A stretch of 64,000 nucleotides of DNA from positions 1,364,001 through 1,428,000 of the forward strand of contig WIUZ02000001.1 of the NCBI GenBank assembly GCA_015956445.1. The letters run 5' to 3'. Positions within the stretch are counted from its first letter, which is position 1, and each line of letters begins with the position of its first letter. Shown piece by piece: positions 37,670 to 51,931 of this stretch. The notes under the pieces are model-generated. The model saw only the letters and a list, made by a program, of their open reading frames with translations. It was not told the origin of the DNA and made no database searches. The DNA comes from Thelephora terrestris (Eukaryota; Basidiomycota; Agaricomycetes; Thelephorales; Thelephoraceae). A program made the position numbers and the translations under genes.

Positions 37670-38405
37670 TACTAAGCATTACTTTAACCATAGATCCATC
37701 ACTCTTCACGTGCACACTAGAATCACCATAATGCTATCGAATGACAGTTCCGCCGCTTGAGCTTGGGTCATTGAGTGACTATCCGTAGGGTCCACACTGG
37801 CTACACATGAATCCAGATGTATTATCAAACTATCGTCTCTACATCTGGAACCCATGAACAAGACGTCTACCTCAAAATGCTCTTCCCGGTGGAGGTCTAG
37901 TGAGGCCCCCCCCTGAACTCACAGTGCATGGGTCCCCCTCGTTGGTGCACCAACTCCGGATTCCACCCATATCTCTATCAAACTTACAAGGACCTTCTCA
38001 CGGTGCGAAGTCATGTGTGCAGCCACGATTTTCCCCTTCTTCAATGCTGAGGCTTGTTTACCGCTCAAGAGTCCTCTGCACCTCGCGTGAGCCCATAGTC
38101 ATAGCCCTCCAAGGTACTGTTTGTTCATGATGCCCCGACAGATAGCGTTTGTATATTTGCCGTTTCATCTTGACCAGTCATGATGCGAAGAAACACCTGG
38201 AATTAGAGGAGGTCAATAGAAGGAGGGACAGGACAGCTGGCAGTTATACTTCGGAGAACATCGCATTAGGTGTAATGAGGGGACGTCAATGGAACATTGA
38301 CGACTTCAGAGATGACACGCCTGAACGAATCGAGATGCTCTCCTTCTGATTGCATCCCTCGTCTAAGCTAGCTCTACCAACAGAGTCACTCATTCTTTGC
38401 TTGGA
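37670..38405. other. Intergenic, between converging genes
   Basis: 736 bp between the POM1-like stop and the mitochondrial kinase stop. Only short frames occur, none of which looks coding. It should hold both 3' UTRs and polyadenylation sites. Confidence 0.5.
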
Positions 38406-39923
38406 TTATAACTCTACATCACCCGCAAGGTCCAAGGATGGGAGTTTGAGGAACACATCGCTACCTAGAATACTGTCACTCTCAAACAAATGTGGCTACG
38501 GTATGGAAGCTTACCCCACCCATCCATCGTCAGGAACTGTAGCGAACCTCCAAAATATCTGCAAGGTGAAGGCGGTGTGAGTACGAGCCGACTCCTCATG
38601 TTTCCATCGCACCTCGCATATAAACCACTCATGGGAAGGCCATAGCCTAATCCGTAGAATGTCCCCAAACCAGTCTGTATGCCTTTTTTGGTGATTTCAG
38701 CGAAGAGGTTTGAATCACCCTCCCCACCCACAGCAGCGCTCCCTCCGATGTACTGGGCTGCATATGGGCCGCCCTCAGCGCCGCCATCGTCCGGTAATGT
38801 AGCGTCTGCTGTCGTGAATGCGTACGAGAAGATCCGGCGCATGTTCTGCCGTGGAACACCGCCCCCTTGGTCTCGGATGCGTAGGGAGAGGAAGGGTGGA
38901 TTGGTCGACTGTTGTGGGCTTCCAGGTGACACAGTTATCACAACGGGAGGCAGTTCGACGTCCGTTGATGGCCCGTTTATTTTGTAGTGATTCTCCACGG
39001 TTGCACGAAAAGAATTCTTCAAAATCTCGGTGATAATGTATTCCAGATGGACCGGAACATATCTAGGGTTGATTGTAAAAGAATAAAGATCTTCGAGACA
39101 AGACCACGTACGCAAAAATAGCGCCTGGGTTCCCATCTACTACAATTTCGGGGCTCGCACCCATCGTCGCGCTACACAGTTCCTTCACAAATGAACCGCA
39201 CGTGCTACAGAAACAGTGGTCACGAAAGGGCAAATCAGCATACATGAAAAGCCACCATACCTGATCAAACCCAAGGGGCTGCAATTAAGGTCGATAACGC
39301 CGACGTGGTTTTTCATCAAGTCAGGATGCTTTAGAGCACGGGACAAAGCGATGTGTTGTTCGGCAATGAGCCGAACTGCAATCCTATTGCGGATGGTCCC
39401 ATCAAGGAATTGGGAGGTCTGTTCCGGAGTCAGGTATCGGGAACACTCCTGTAGGCTATGAAGTATTGAGACTCGACGATGACTTCGCAGGGCGGAGGGC
39501 ATACCCCTTGGCCAGTTGGGGGATGTCGTCCACATGAGAGTTGACTAGCCTCTCTAACTCTGCGGTAAATTCCTCATTTTGTTTCAGGGTTGTGACCTTC
39601 GGGTAGGTAGCGATCCTATGAAAGCTAGAGGCGTGGACATCAAGTACCCTAGACATGAATGGATTCATTCCGACAATAAACGGGAGGTTTTCCATCGAGC
39701 GAACTCTTGTAGCAAGACGACGGGGGATCTCCGAAAGCACATAGTTGACAGATTCCAGAACGGATTGTTCGGTGACTGGCTGACCGAGGGACACAAGAGT
39801 TGACAACCGCAAGCGTTGTGAAGGCCTGGTCAAATAGTCCTCCACGAGGTGCTCTACATTCAAACGGGTTTGGCGATCGACAGAAGAATGGGTAAACCGT
39901 CGGACAAAGGAGAGGTTACGCAT
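38406..39923 (-). CDS. Mitochondrial PDK/BCKDK-type protein kinase
   Basis: A GHKL-fold kinase that phosphorylates and inactivates pyruvate dehydrogenase or branched-chain ketoacid dehydrogenase in the mitochondrial matrix. The start MRNLSFVRRFTHSSVDRQTR is a plausible targeting peptide. The helical N-domain (IPRRLATRVRSMENLPFIVG; FLDGTIRNRIAVRLIAEQHI) is followed by the ATPase part: EYIITEILKNSFRATVE (N box), LRIRDQGGGVPR (G1 box) and GLGYGLPMSGLYA (G2 box). A terminal intron restores DGWGSDVFLKLPSLDL, the family's normal C-terminus, ending at 38406. Whether it is PDK- or BCKDK-like (yeast Pkp1/Pkp2) cannot be decided by eye. It lies 109 bp after the RPT1 stop on the same strand. Confidence 0.9.
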
Positions 39924-40032
39924 GGTGGAGGATTGAAGAGATGAATGATCGGCGACACGTGGTAGCAAATGATTACGACAGCCACGGATGTATAATACCT
40001 TACGGTCAACTGTGATAACGCTATACTCTACT

Positions 40033-41984
<1,952 letters not shown>

Positions 41985-42152
41985 GTTGGAGAGGATGCGT
42001 GGAAGGAACGAAAGGGACGCGTAAGTCTCAGCCTCAACGAGGCCAATCACCCACTCAAACACGTGACGAGATAGTGATTACATAACACATGGGTGCTTGA
42101 TTCGTCGGCAAGCCTTCATCTTGATCTCTCTCTAATCCATATCCTCATCCAC

Positions 42153-44469
42153 ATGGCGGGGGCTCTACCGAATGCAAAGAAACACCTTCCAAAAGTCAGT
42201 GACGAGGACCGCGAGTCTCGGTTTGGCCAAGTTTATGGCGTCTCCGGTCCAGTCGTCGTCGCAGAGAATATGTCTGGTTCGGCCATGTACGAACTCGTTC
42301 GTGTCGGTCACGAAGAATTGGTCGGAGGTATCTACCTTATCGTTGGTTGACGGTCTTGATCTAATGTTGCAATAACAGAGGTTATACGGATCGATGCAGA
42401 CAAAGCAACGATCCAGGTTTACGAAGAAACGTCTGGCGTGACAGTCGGGGACCCTGTACTGCGCACCGGAAAGCCCCTCAGTGTTGAGCTTGGTCCAGGT
42501 ATACGATCCCTGCACTTCCATAAAACCAAATTCACTGACCAATACTAGGATTGATGGGCAACATCGTCGACGGTATCCAACGCCCTTTGCGAGTGAGGAC
42601 TCCTTAAAGGACGTCCTTGTCCTTGTTAACAATTCCACACCCTAGTCCATCCAAGAGTTATCCAAGTCGATCTATATACCCCGCGGGATCAATACGGATG
42701 CATTGGACAGGTCACTCCAGTGGGATTTCACCCCCTTCGATTTCAAGGTCGGGGACCACGTCTCGGGAGGAGATATCTTTGGCGGCGTTTACGAAAACTC
42801 GCTTGTGAACAGCCATAAAATAATGCTCCCCCCACGCGCGTTGGGTACGATCACCCACATCGCCGAGAAAGGAAGTTATGCGGTCGACGTGGGTTCGCTC
42901 GACCTCTTCGCCTAATCACCGCCCTAATTCTGACTCTAGGACATCGTTTTGGAAACCGAGTTTGAAGGGAAAACCTCCAAGCACACCATGATGCAATTGT
43001 GGCCCGTCCGCGCCCCGCGACCCGTAAAAGAGAAACACACCGCTAATCACCCCCTCTTGACCGGACAACGCATTCTGGACGCCCTTTTCCCGTGTGTCCT
43101 AAGCAGAGACACAGAATGATCCTATGCTGACAAAGTGTAGGTGTGTGCAAGGAGGAACCACTGCCATCCCCGGTGCTTTTGGTTGCGGGAAAACCGTTAT
43201 CTCTCAAGCCCTTTCCAAGTTCTCGAACAGCGACATCATCATTTACGTTGGGTGTGGAGAGCGGGGTAATGAGGTAAGATTGGGATTATTCAGAAAGAGC
43301 TGCAGTCAAACTGAAGGTTCTCCCAGATGGCCGAGGTTCTCATGGAGGTTTGTTCCCGTCTCTTTTCGTGTTTCGCTGGTCCTCAGCCGGCGACTGTAGT
43401 TCCCGGAGTTGACTCTGGAAGTTGGCGACAGACAAGAGCCAATTATGAAGCGCACAACGCTCGTAGCGAACACTTCGAATATGCCCGTCGCAGCCCGTGA
43501 GGCCTCAATTTACACCGGAATCACACTTGCAGAATACTTCCGCGACCAAGGAACAAACGTCTCCATGATGGCCGATTCCACCTCACGGTGGGCAGAAGCC
43601 TTGCGTGAAATTTCTGGTCGTCTGGCAGAGATGCCTGCAGACTCAGGATACCCTGCTTACCTAGGCACCAAGCTCGCCAGCTTTTATGAACGCGCCGGAA
43701 AGGTCACCACATTGGGTAATCCTCTCCGCGAAGGGACCGTTTCCATCGTTGGGGCGTGAGTGTATGGGGAGTCTTTATATGGGATGATCCAACTTATCTG
43801 TCCCAACAGTGTATCTCCTCCGGGGGGCGACTTTTCTGATCCGGTGACTTCAGCTACACTGGGTATCGTGCAGGTCTTCTGGGGTCTCGACAAGAAGCTC
43901 GCCCAGAGAAAGCATTTCCCGTCGGTAAATTGGAACCTATCCTATTCGAAATACCTCAAGGTACTTGGCCCGCATTACGACGCCACAGAACCAGGTTTCG
44001 TCGAACTCAGGACACGCACAAAGGAGATTCTTCAGAAGGAGGATGACCTGGCAGAGATCGTCCAACTTGTGGGGAAGAGCGCACTGGGCGAAAACGATAA
44101 GATCACCCTGGAGCTCGCCCGTATGTTGAAAGACGATTTCTTACAACAGAACGGCATGAGCGAGTACGACAGGTACTGCCCATTTTACAAGACCAGCGCG
44201 ATGCTTCGAAACTTTGTCACGTTCCACGATTGTGCTGTGAAAGCTGTCTCCCAGGGCGACATCACCTTCAACAAAATCAAAGACAGCGCTGGCGATTTGA
44301 TGTTTAAGCTATCGCAAATGAAATTTGAGGTAAGAACCGAGGCTTTAGCTGTTTAGGCTCAGCTCATGTTAGAGGACAGTCTCCATCGCAAGGAAAGGAT
44401 GTTATCAAGCAGAAGTTAGATGGTCTTCATGCAGAAATCCAGGAGAAGTTCAGGCAGATAGTAGAGTAA
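42153..44469 (+). CDS. VMA1: V-type ATPase catalytic subunit A
   Basis: The catalytic subunit of the V1 sector, which hydrolyses ATP to drive proton pumping into vacuoles and endosomes. It reads [71 protein letters not shown] (Walker A), [54 protein letters not shown] and [14 protein letters not shown]. It ends [11 protein letters not shown]. About nine introns are present, including a very small exon near 43330-43350 (MAEVLMEFP). No intein lies at the [10 protein letters not shown] site, where budding yeast VMA1 carries one. At about 615 residues it matches the family. Confidence 0.96.
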
Positions 44470-44787
44470 ACCACACTCGACGTGACACGGCAACAGGCTT
44501 GGTCCTCCACCTGACCCCTACACCCGTTTATCCATGATCAAACTATTTCCAGCCAACGAGTTCGAACCTACCGAGTCGCGGCCTGGCCAGGTTACATCGT
44601 CCTCCCTTGAGTGTATGTCCTGTCCGAAAAATGATGACTCAGGAATATCCTATTGATAGTGTGCTTTACACATCTACTGATACAACACCGTAAATAGAGA
44701 AAAACAACAGAGGGATAGGAGGATGAAATGAAAGAAGCACCCACGGCGCCACCGATCGGTAAGGAGGAAACGAAGCAGCACATGGAC
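44470..44787. other. Intergenic, converging 3' ends of VMA1 and PCK1
   Basis: 318 bp with no gene visible. It contains the 3' UTRs of the two converging genes and scattered AT-rich polyadenylation-like patches (gtaaatagagaaaaac near 44690). Confidence 0.5.
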
Positions 44788-46809
44788 CTACACCTGTGGT
44801 CCGGCGAGCCTCACCTTCTCCTCAACGTCCTTCTCATAAAGTGCAAATGCCTTCTGGAACATGCCTGCGAGCTTTCTGACTTCCCTTTCAAACCCTTCCT
44901 TATTCTTCCAGGCCTTCCTGGGATTCAACAACTCGGGGGGTACGCCCTCCAACGATGTCGGGATTGACAGATTGAAGGTGGCAAAGCTCTCGTACTCAGC
45001 CTTGGCGAGTTCACCAGAATGAATGGCATCAATGATACGACGAGTATACTTGAGTGGACAACGGGAGCCGGTGCCATACTTTCCACTGGTCCAGCCTGTG
45101 TTCACGAGCCAGCAGTTGACTTTGTGTTTTGCCATGCGTTCGGCCAACATCTCTGCGTACCTGCCGGGCTGGTGAAAGAGATAAGGCGTCAGTGGGGTCG
45201 TTGATAAGGTGCACGAGATTAGTGGCACGAACGTGGAGCACGATGAACGGAGCGCTATAACAGGTCGAGAAGGTTGGAATTGGTTCAAGAACACCGTCTT
45301 CGGTTCCAGGGGTTTTTCTAACAAGAGGTCGATCAGGTGAGAACGTGACATGTGTCGTAAGACGCCACTCACGAGGTATAGCCGGCCAAAAAGTGATAAC
45401 TGGCCTGTTCAGGAGAAAGCTTGCTGACAGGAGGGAGGACGCCGAAAGCGTCACAAGTGAGCATAATGATGTTTGTCGGTTGCCTATCAACCATACATGG
45501 GATACGAGCATTCGCAATGAAATCGATGGGATACGCGCAGCGGGTGTTTTCGGTAATGCTGACGTCGTCATAGTCTGGCTTGCGGGATCCAAAGTCGTAC
45601 ACGACGTTCTCGAGGATGGCGCCGTAACGGATGGCATTGAAGATCTCGGGCTCCTTCTCGGCAGAAAGATTGATACACTTGGCGTAGCAGCCACCCTCAA
45701 TGTTGAACACTCCATTGTCCGACCAAACATGCTCGTCATCCCCAATCAGTTGACGGTTAGGGTCTGCTGACAAGGTGGTCTTTCCAGTGCCGGAGAGCCC
45801 AAAGAAGAGTGTGACATCGCCGTCCTTGGCCCCTACATTTGCAGAGGAGTGGAGAGAAAGCTGGCCAAACTTGACGGGTTGTAGGTAGTGCATAACGGAG
45901 AAGACTCCCTTCTTCATCTCTCCGGCGTATTCCGTTCCAAGAATAACCATTTCCATCCGTTTGAAGTTGATCTCCACCGAGGTTGTTGAACTCATGCCTT
46001 TGGTGAATCGATTGGCAGGGAATTGACCAGCGTTGTATATGATGAAATCCGGTTCACCGAAATCATGAAGCTCTTCTTCGGTTGGCCTAATCAACATATT
46101 ATTCTGTGAAGCAGATGGTTTAGACATTGAGGTGATATGCGACGCAAGGGATCGCGTGCCATGAAAAGAGCATGATACGCTCGTGCGCAAATAACCCGGA
46201 CTTTGATCCTGTACTTGGGGTCCCACTAAAGCGACTCATCAGTGTTTTGGGACTTCCCACTGGATCGGGGAAGACGTACGCCTGCGTAGCCATCGAAAAC
46301 GTACACATTGTCCCTGGTATTTAGGTAATCTATGGCACGTTCGCGGTTGATCTCGAAAGTGTCTGTCCTAGATGTTAGGGTTCCGCTTATCAGCGGAGCG
46401 GGAGAAACATACGTTCGTCCATCTTGATGTTCACTGAACCCCACCAGACGTCATCTCTGGAGGTTTCTTCGTAGACGATACGTTTATCTTTGGGGCTTCT
46501 ACCAGTCTTCTTGCCGGAGAAGTTGATAAGGGCACCAGAGGAAGAGATGATGGCGCCCTCGTTGCGAATGGCATCTTCATAGAGGAGAGATACTGGGGCG
46601 TTGCGCTTCAGATAAATCTTTTCCATATCGAAGCCGGCCTGCGAGTAGAAATCGAGGTCCTTCCCAATAACTGCGAAACAGGTTAGAAGGGGACACAGGC
46701 GATATGAGTTGGCCTGCTTACAACCGCCAAACGCTTCAGAGTCGAAAGGCTGGGCATAGTTCTTGTGCAGGATGTGGGGCGTAACGTAGGGAGTATGGTG
46801 GAGGACCAT
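44788..46809 (-). CDS. PCK1: Phosphoenolpyruvate carboxykinase (ATP)
   Basis: The committed gluconeogenic enzyme converting oxaloacetate plus ATP to phosphoenolpyruvate plus CO2 in the cytosol. Hallmarks are VISSS-type [60 protein letters not shown]-type [27 protein letters not shown] (ATP-binding P-loop), [33 protein letters not shown] and [13 protein letters not shown]. It ends [10 protein letters not shown] chose [11 protein letters not shown] (46809) as start, because the in-frame extension up to 46917 runs through a TATA box. About six introns are present. Fungal PCK1 genes are usually glucose-repressed; nothing in the promoter proves that here. Confidence 0.95.
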
Positions 46810-46878
46810 TGGTTGAAAGGAGGGAAAACGTCTTGAGATGGAAGGGGAGTGAAGAGATGAGGTTGGGATGGATGGATG

Positions 46879-46885
46879 CTTTATA
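46879..46885 (-). promoter_or_regulatory. TATA box of PCK1
   Basis: The minus strand reads TATAAAG about 70 bp before the chosen ATG at 46809. A clear TATA box fits a strongly regulated gene and argues against an upstream in-frame start. Confidence 0.65.
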
Positions 46886-47168
46886 CCATTCGCCAACCAC
46901 CGAAACATCCCTTTCAAACCCGTTTAGGGGTCATGCCCGGGTTGTCCGCTATCTCCCGGCGTGCTAAGGTCTTAGAGAACGAAGGGTCGAGGATGTGCAG
47001 CTGCTCTTTCCTTCGCCTTCGAGTTCGTAGGCGCACACGGCTACTTCAAGGTCCGATATGGCCCAAGAGACGTGATCCCTCGCATGCAATCAGTGTGCAG
47101 ATTAACCTTTGACTCGTGCGCCCATAACATTCGAATCGGTAGGACTCGGGTTTGGTGTATGAAATAAC
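46886..47168. promoter_or_regulatory. PCK1 upstream region and MOD5 3' flank
   Basis: 283 bp between the PCK1 TATA box and the MOD5 stop. I see no gene. It should hold PCK1 regulatory sites, but no known operator motif was identified with confidence. Confidence 0.4.
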
Positions 47169-48913
47169 CTAAGGTAACTCTGGACTCTCCTGGCGATCAC
47201 TTCTCCGCCTAGCAAGCCTCTGGTGCGATCTCGTCCTCTGATGAGACTCCCACTGCTCTCCCTCCTCAATCATAACCGGCCGATCAGGATCCAAGGAACA
47301 GACAGGACAAACGATTTTTCGTCGTCTTGCAAGGGCATCAGACGGTCTATGTGTTCTCGGAATTCAGATACACATCTCCTCGACCAACGGTGCATACCTG
47401 AGAGGTTTTTCTGGGACAACCAGTTGTGTCTTCGCTGCGGGGGACAGCTCCACCGGGTTTGGCAACGATCGTTTGTCTAGGAAATCTGCTATCCTTGGAA
47501 TCATTCGACTTGGTAACTGTGGACCTACACTCACCGCGAGTGATTTTGTCGGCGACACGCAAAACATTATCATCCCAAGAGTCGTTGACTTCTGAGGACC
47601 TTGTCTGTCAGACGGTCGATTAGGGTGAGGAACATGTGCCGACCAGTGGCGTCCAGGACATAAATTGCCGTTGTTTGGCCCACTACAGACCCTTCGTTCA
47701 CTCTCAGAACGGCGGGAATCAATTTATTCTTGATCCATGAAACCTGTCGCTTTGCATATCTCCGTGTCGACTGTTTCATGGATTGCACGGCAAGCTCGTA
47801 CGCAGTTTGGGATTCTCCAGTGTTCTGCAGCTCGACGTAACGGTCGAACTCGCGGTAACCTGAAACTGATGAGCCGAGTTCAATCTACCGACCTCCCTCA
47901 CCTATCGACTGGTAGATTCCCAAAGTATAATCAACCACATCTTTCTCATCTCCTTCAGTCTGTTCGATGGGAGACTTGAGTCCTTTCAGCAGCCTGACTT
48001 CTTCTAAGAGACCTTGCTAGAAATTGGGATTGGGTCAACCATGATTAGACCCGGGGAGTAAGGCCTGAACCTGGAGCATTTGATCCACCCGTTGATCCAA
48101 CCGCGGGTTCAGAGCATCGGGCTCAGCGTACAACCAGAAGAACAGAGTTCGATATCTAGTGTTTCTAAGTTCCGTGGGAGCTCGCCTGAGTGGGACCCGT
48201 ACCTTGCAGTGAGATCTGTCTCTGACTGTTCGGCAATTATATCGCTGGGAAGTCTGCCGGTTTCGGCAATGATCTTCAGACTGCGGGACACCTTTCGCGT
48301 ATCTCTCCAATGCCACCTAGCAGCGACGGTGGGATCCAGCGTTTGTAAAAGTTTGTACATTGCTAGTGCACCATCAGGATCGGTCGAAGCGGATTGCGGT
48401 GAATCGGGAAGCTTTTCGAATAAGTCTCTCTCTTCGGAGGTCAGTTTTGATAAAAGATCCTCCGATGGCCGAGAAGTGGAAGGCGACCCGGAGCCCTTCC
48501 CAATCAGACGATCTGGAAATATCAAGTGCTGTATCCAGTAGGAGGTGCCTCCAACCACGATTGGGATCTTGTTCTGGTCGTGAATGCCATCGATCTTGTG
48601 CAAAGCGGGTCAGAGGACAAGGCAATTCGATGAAAGGCCAGAAGCTCACCGCTCTTGCAGCCTCCTCCACCCACTGTCCAACGACGTACTGTTCGCCTGG
48701 TTTTTTGTAGCCCATGAGGAGATGGGGGATGCCCATCATCTCTTCACTTGGGAGTTTATTAGTAATGATATCTAGGCCCTCGTAAACCTGCATAGCATCA
48801 GCATTTATGACCACTGCGCCTTCGGTAATCCTCAGTGCGAGTTCAACGGCGAGTTTTGATTTTCCGACACCAGTTGTGCCGCATATTGCGATAATGGGAC
48901 GGAGGGAGGCCAT
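47169..48913 (-). CDS. MOD5: tRNA isopentenyltransferase MOD5 with zinc finger
   Basis: Adds dimethylallyl to adenine-37 of certain tRNAs (i6A37), in the cytosol and usually also in mitochondria. The N-terminus MASLRPIIAICGTTGVGKSK carries the P-loop. Then come VVINADAMQVYEGLDIITNK, IPHLLMGYKKPGE, PIVVGGTSYWIQHLIF, the Arg-rich WHWRDTRKVSRSLKI, and QSTRRYAKRQVSWIKNKLIP. The C-terminus has a U1-like C2H2 zinc finger (IVCPVCSLDPDRP... then WESHQRTRSHQRL), as in eukaryotic MOD5, ending QESPELP. The reading frame is open upstream to an ATG at 49147, giving 78 extra residues that could be a longer mitochondrial form. About seven introns are present. Confidence 0.92.
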
Positions 48914-49097
48914 GGTCCCCGAGTACGACAGGAGGAGGGTTTGGTCGTGGTGAGACGTATACTGTAGACCTCGTATGGACTTCCCCGCAAACGAACGGCA
49001 CCATCCCGACCGGACAGATCCGATTTCAGCGGATGACGACAATTGGAGGTGTTGCCCAGCCGATCCCCGACCTCGTGGATCGCACATAGGTTGACGC

Positions 49098-49603
49098 GTG
49101 ACGGCGCGGGTGTCAGTTCTCTTTTCATCTTTACTTGATTCGCCCACTAAGAATCTTCATGTCCAGCCAAACGCTTGGCCTCCGAGGCAGACAAAGGTCC
49201 CGTGTCCAACAGGGTTGTTTGACCCCAAGGGCCGTCACACGCTGTTGAAAGCATCCCAGGCATTTCGCCGCTTCGAGATGTGTGTCCCGCCGGTTTTCAC
49301 GGCCGACGGGTACATCGTTGTCCCAGACAAGTTAGTACGAGGAAATGATCCCCGATGGATCTTTGGTGTAGGCGTAAGTTACCTTTAGTTTCTGCCTCAC
49401 GTCCTCACTATTTTCTGCGATCTCAGCTACGACATCGCCACTCGTACATCAATTGCCCTTTCCTTTTCGCCTTCAGGTGGCCGGCAAAACAAGCCATCTT
49501 CTTCCAACGGCAAGAAACGCCGTCTCGAGATGGGTCCTCTGCAAAGCCAGACTTCCAAGCGCCGCCCGGCTGTTGTCGACGAAATGATCTTATGCTTGAA
49601 TAG
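49098..49603 (+). CDS. Unresolved hypothetical gene
   Basis: An unbroken frame from ATG 49098 contains what looks like a coding block: FDPKGRHTLLKASQAFRRFE then MCVPPVFTADGYIVVPDKLV. It is followed by a good donor (gtaagt at 49374) and an acceptor near 49428. After the join the direct frame runs LRHRHSYINCPFLFAF and stops at 49603. A different frame there looks more protein-like (YDIATRTSIALSFSPSGG, then NGKKRR, VQCPFCTCIL) but I could not join it with a standard splice. No family is recognised. It could be a real small gene with a non-standard intron, or a decaying one. Confidence 0.35.
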
Positions 49604-49857
49604 TCCCACCGTCCAATGTCCCTTCTGTACTTGTATTCTCGAAAGTGTTCGTTATGATTGTTGGGCAGTTTCTGCATTTCGTGTAAAACAAATAAGATTG
49701 CTTGGTTTTTCATGCCATGTCTAATCCAGTTGCGTGCGAGAAGTACACATAACCCTTTAAAAGAGAAAAGACGTCCGATGGACACGGGGACCGGCGCCCT
49801 GCGCCGTTACGATGATTGATGATCGTCTTGACGCGTCGCGCTCCATCTTGACTAGCC

Positions 49858-50785
49858 ATGGCCACCAGAGCAGCGGCAAAGAAGGTTCACCTCTTCAACA
49901 TCTCCCCAGCACCTGGTTCGCTTCACCATGTGTGTATAATTCATTGCTACCTTGTATCTCCCATTTTCAAGGGTATCACAGCAAAAACGAGTCGGAAGGG
50001 GCCAGGGGTCTGGCTACGGAGGTACCTCTGGTCGTGGCCACAACGGACAGAAGTCTAGATCCGGTCCTGGTCCAAAACCCGGTTTTGAGGGCGGGCAAAC
50101 CCCCATTACAAAGTTGATTCCCAAGCGAGGTTTCTATAACCAGTATGTCGCCCGCTCGCCTTTTACACATGCCTCTCGTTAACCGACACAAACCGTCTAG
50201 GAATACAAAGGAATATGCCGCAGTGAACCTTGACAGGTTGCAGTACTGGGTCGACCAAGGTAGACTTGTCTCCACTCCCGAACAACCCATCACAGCCCGG
50301 GAACTACTCCTCAGTGGTTGTGTCCACGATGTGAAGGATGGAATTAAAATCTTAGGTGATGTATGCCTATTCCTTACATCTGTTTGAACTAGCTGGTCAA
50401 GCCTTTTTCAGGGAAAGGAATTTCTCCGAAGTCGGATTCACTTAGTCCCTTCTCGTGCGTCGAAATCCGCAATTGGAGCTATCGAACGTTTGGGGGGTAC
50501 CGTCTACTGCAAATATTATAACCCACTTTCCCTCCGGGATTGCATTGATGGCAGAACTGACAGAATAGCTGCTGCACCGACCAGGAGAAAGGACATTGGT
50601 ATGTTCGCAATTCATTGCCACCCACTCCGTCCTCTAACACGGTTCCAGAGTGGTATACCCATTGGGGAAACCGGGGCTACATTTCACCACGGGCCATCGA
50701 GAAGATGCCGTTCGTTGAGGAGAGGTTGAAGGAGCTTTCGAAAGAGTATACGAACTTCAAGTCTCAACCATTTGCAACCAAATAG
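49858..50785 (+). CDS. MRPL10: Mitochondrial ribosomal protein uL15m
   Basis: A large-subunit protein of the mitochondrial ribosome, homologous to bacterial L15. The start [20 protein letters not shown] is followed, after an intron, by [20 protein letters not shown] (the L15 glycine-rich RNA-binding stretch). Then come [55 protein letters not shown] and [13 protein letters not shown]. The tail [20 protein letters not shown] is a mitochondrial extension. It ends KSQPFATK. Five or so short introns are present. It converges on PRP38 with 37 bp between stop codons. Confidence 0.92.
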
Positions 50786-50822
50786 CACTAGTGATAACAC
50801 ACCGCGCAGTACCCTAATAATC

Positions 50823-51834
50823 TTATCCATCCGTCTGCATGATGTTCTGCGACAGCGAGCTGGACCTAGATGACCGTGAAACAGAAGGGCTCCTCGAGAC
50901 AAACCGTTCAAGGCTGTTGGGTGACCCTGACCTGCTTCTGGAGGGACTCCTGGAAATGTACCTGGCAGAACCTTTGCTGTTGTTGCTGCCAGTCCGAGAA
51001 CTGCCGGACGCGGTGCTCCTGCTCCGCGACCTGCCCCTGGTGCTCCCACGGTCACTGTTCCCCTCCATTGCATCAAGAAGCGTACTCTTCCTAGGCCCAA
51101 TATCTCCGTTCTCTTCGAGAATCTGTCGTTTTTGCAAGCGGGGGAGAATAATGTCGCACGCGCGCTCCTCCACGAGGAGACTATCCACGAACTCGTCCAT
51201 GAACGTCAGTGTGTAACCCGCTGTCCAAGCAATAAATTCCAAGTTCCTAGAGGTCCAATAAAGGCGTACCCATACTACGCATCCTTAGCTTCCGGAAATC
51301 TTTGAGTAATGGTTCCAACAAGTCATAGACTTCAACAGCTCGGAATGTCATGCGTATATACATTGCGGCCAAAGCTCTCAGGTACCTGGGCTTCTCGTCA
51401 GCGCGTACTCGTACGAATTCTGGAATCTATGACCCAACTTGAACTCGTCTGCGCGTAGATATTCGACTAAGATTTCCTTCTCGGGCTGGATCTGTAACAA
51501 CTTGAGCAGAAGGCAGATAAACTCTGTCGGCTTTTGATTGCCATATACACCCCCTATGCTCTGCAATTCGATGGCTTTATCAATCAAGGTTTCAGCTACG
51601 GGGTAGACGTTAAGCGCGGATGGGTTGATGACTACATGAAAGCGACTGCACCAGTCAAGGCGAAACAGTGCTCCTTCCAGTACAAGGAATCGTAAATCCG
51701 GTTCCTAATCACTGCTTCTACGAGATACTGAATGATCAGTGTGAACCAAGTATAGTCCGAAAAATCGGCCCATCGCATACCTGAGGATTTTGGCCGTGAA
51801 TAGCGAGCGCACCGCGGACTGTTGTGTTAGCCAT
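50823..51834 (-). CDS. PRP38: Pre-mRNA splicing factor PRP38
   Basis: PRP38 is part of the spliceosomal B complex and is needed for its activation. The start MANTTVRGALAIHGQNPQ is followed by YLVEAVIRNRIYDSLYWKEH, TLIDKAIELQSIGGVYGNQK, TEFICLLLKLLQIQPEKEIL, YLRALAAMYIRMTF and FMDEFVDSLLVEERACDIIL. The C-terminus is Ser/Arg-rich (RSRSRSTASGSSRT...SRSPSRSRSGSP) and ends NIMQTDG. This SR-like tail occurs in metazoan PRP38A and is short in budding yeast. About five introns are present. It is divergent from the complex I gene, 97 bp apart. Confidence 0.94.
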
Positions 51835-51931
51835 CCCGCTGAGTTGCCTGTGGTCGTTGCAGCTGACGGGAGTGAGTGATGTGCGTGACCCGACACCTGT
51901 CACACTTCACCTCCAACCCAGTCCGTAAACG

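Noticed and set aside
43200-43280. Possible intein in VMA1
   Set aside because: The sequence runs straight from IIIYVG to CGERGNE, so the classic yeast intein site is empty.
46810-46917. Longer PCK1 protein starting at 46917
   Set aside because: The extension runs through a TATA box, and fungal PCK1 does not have such a leader.
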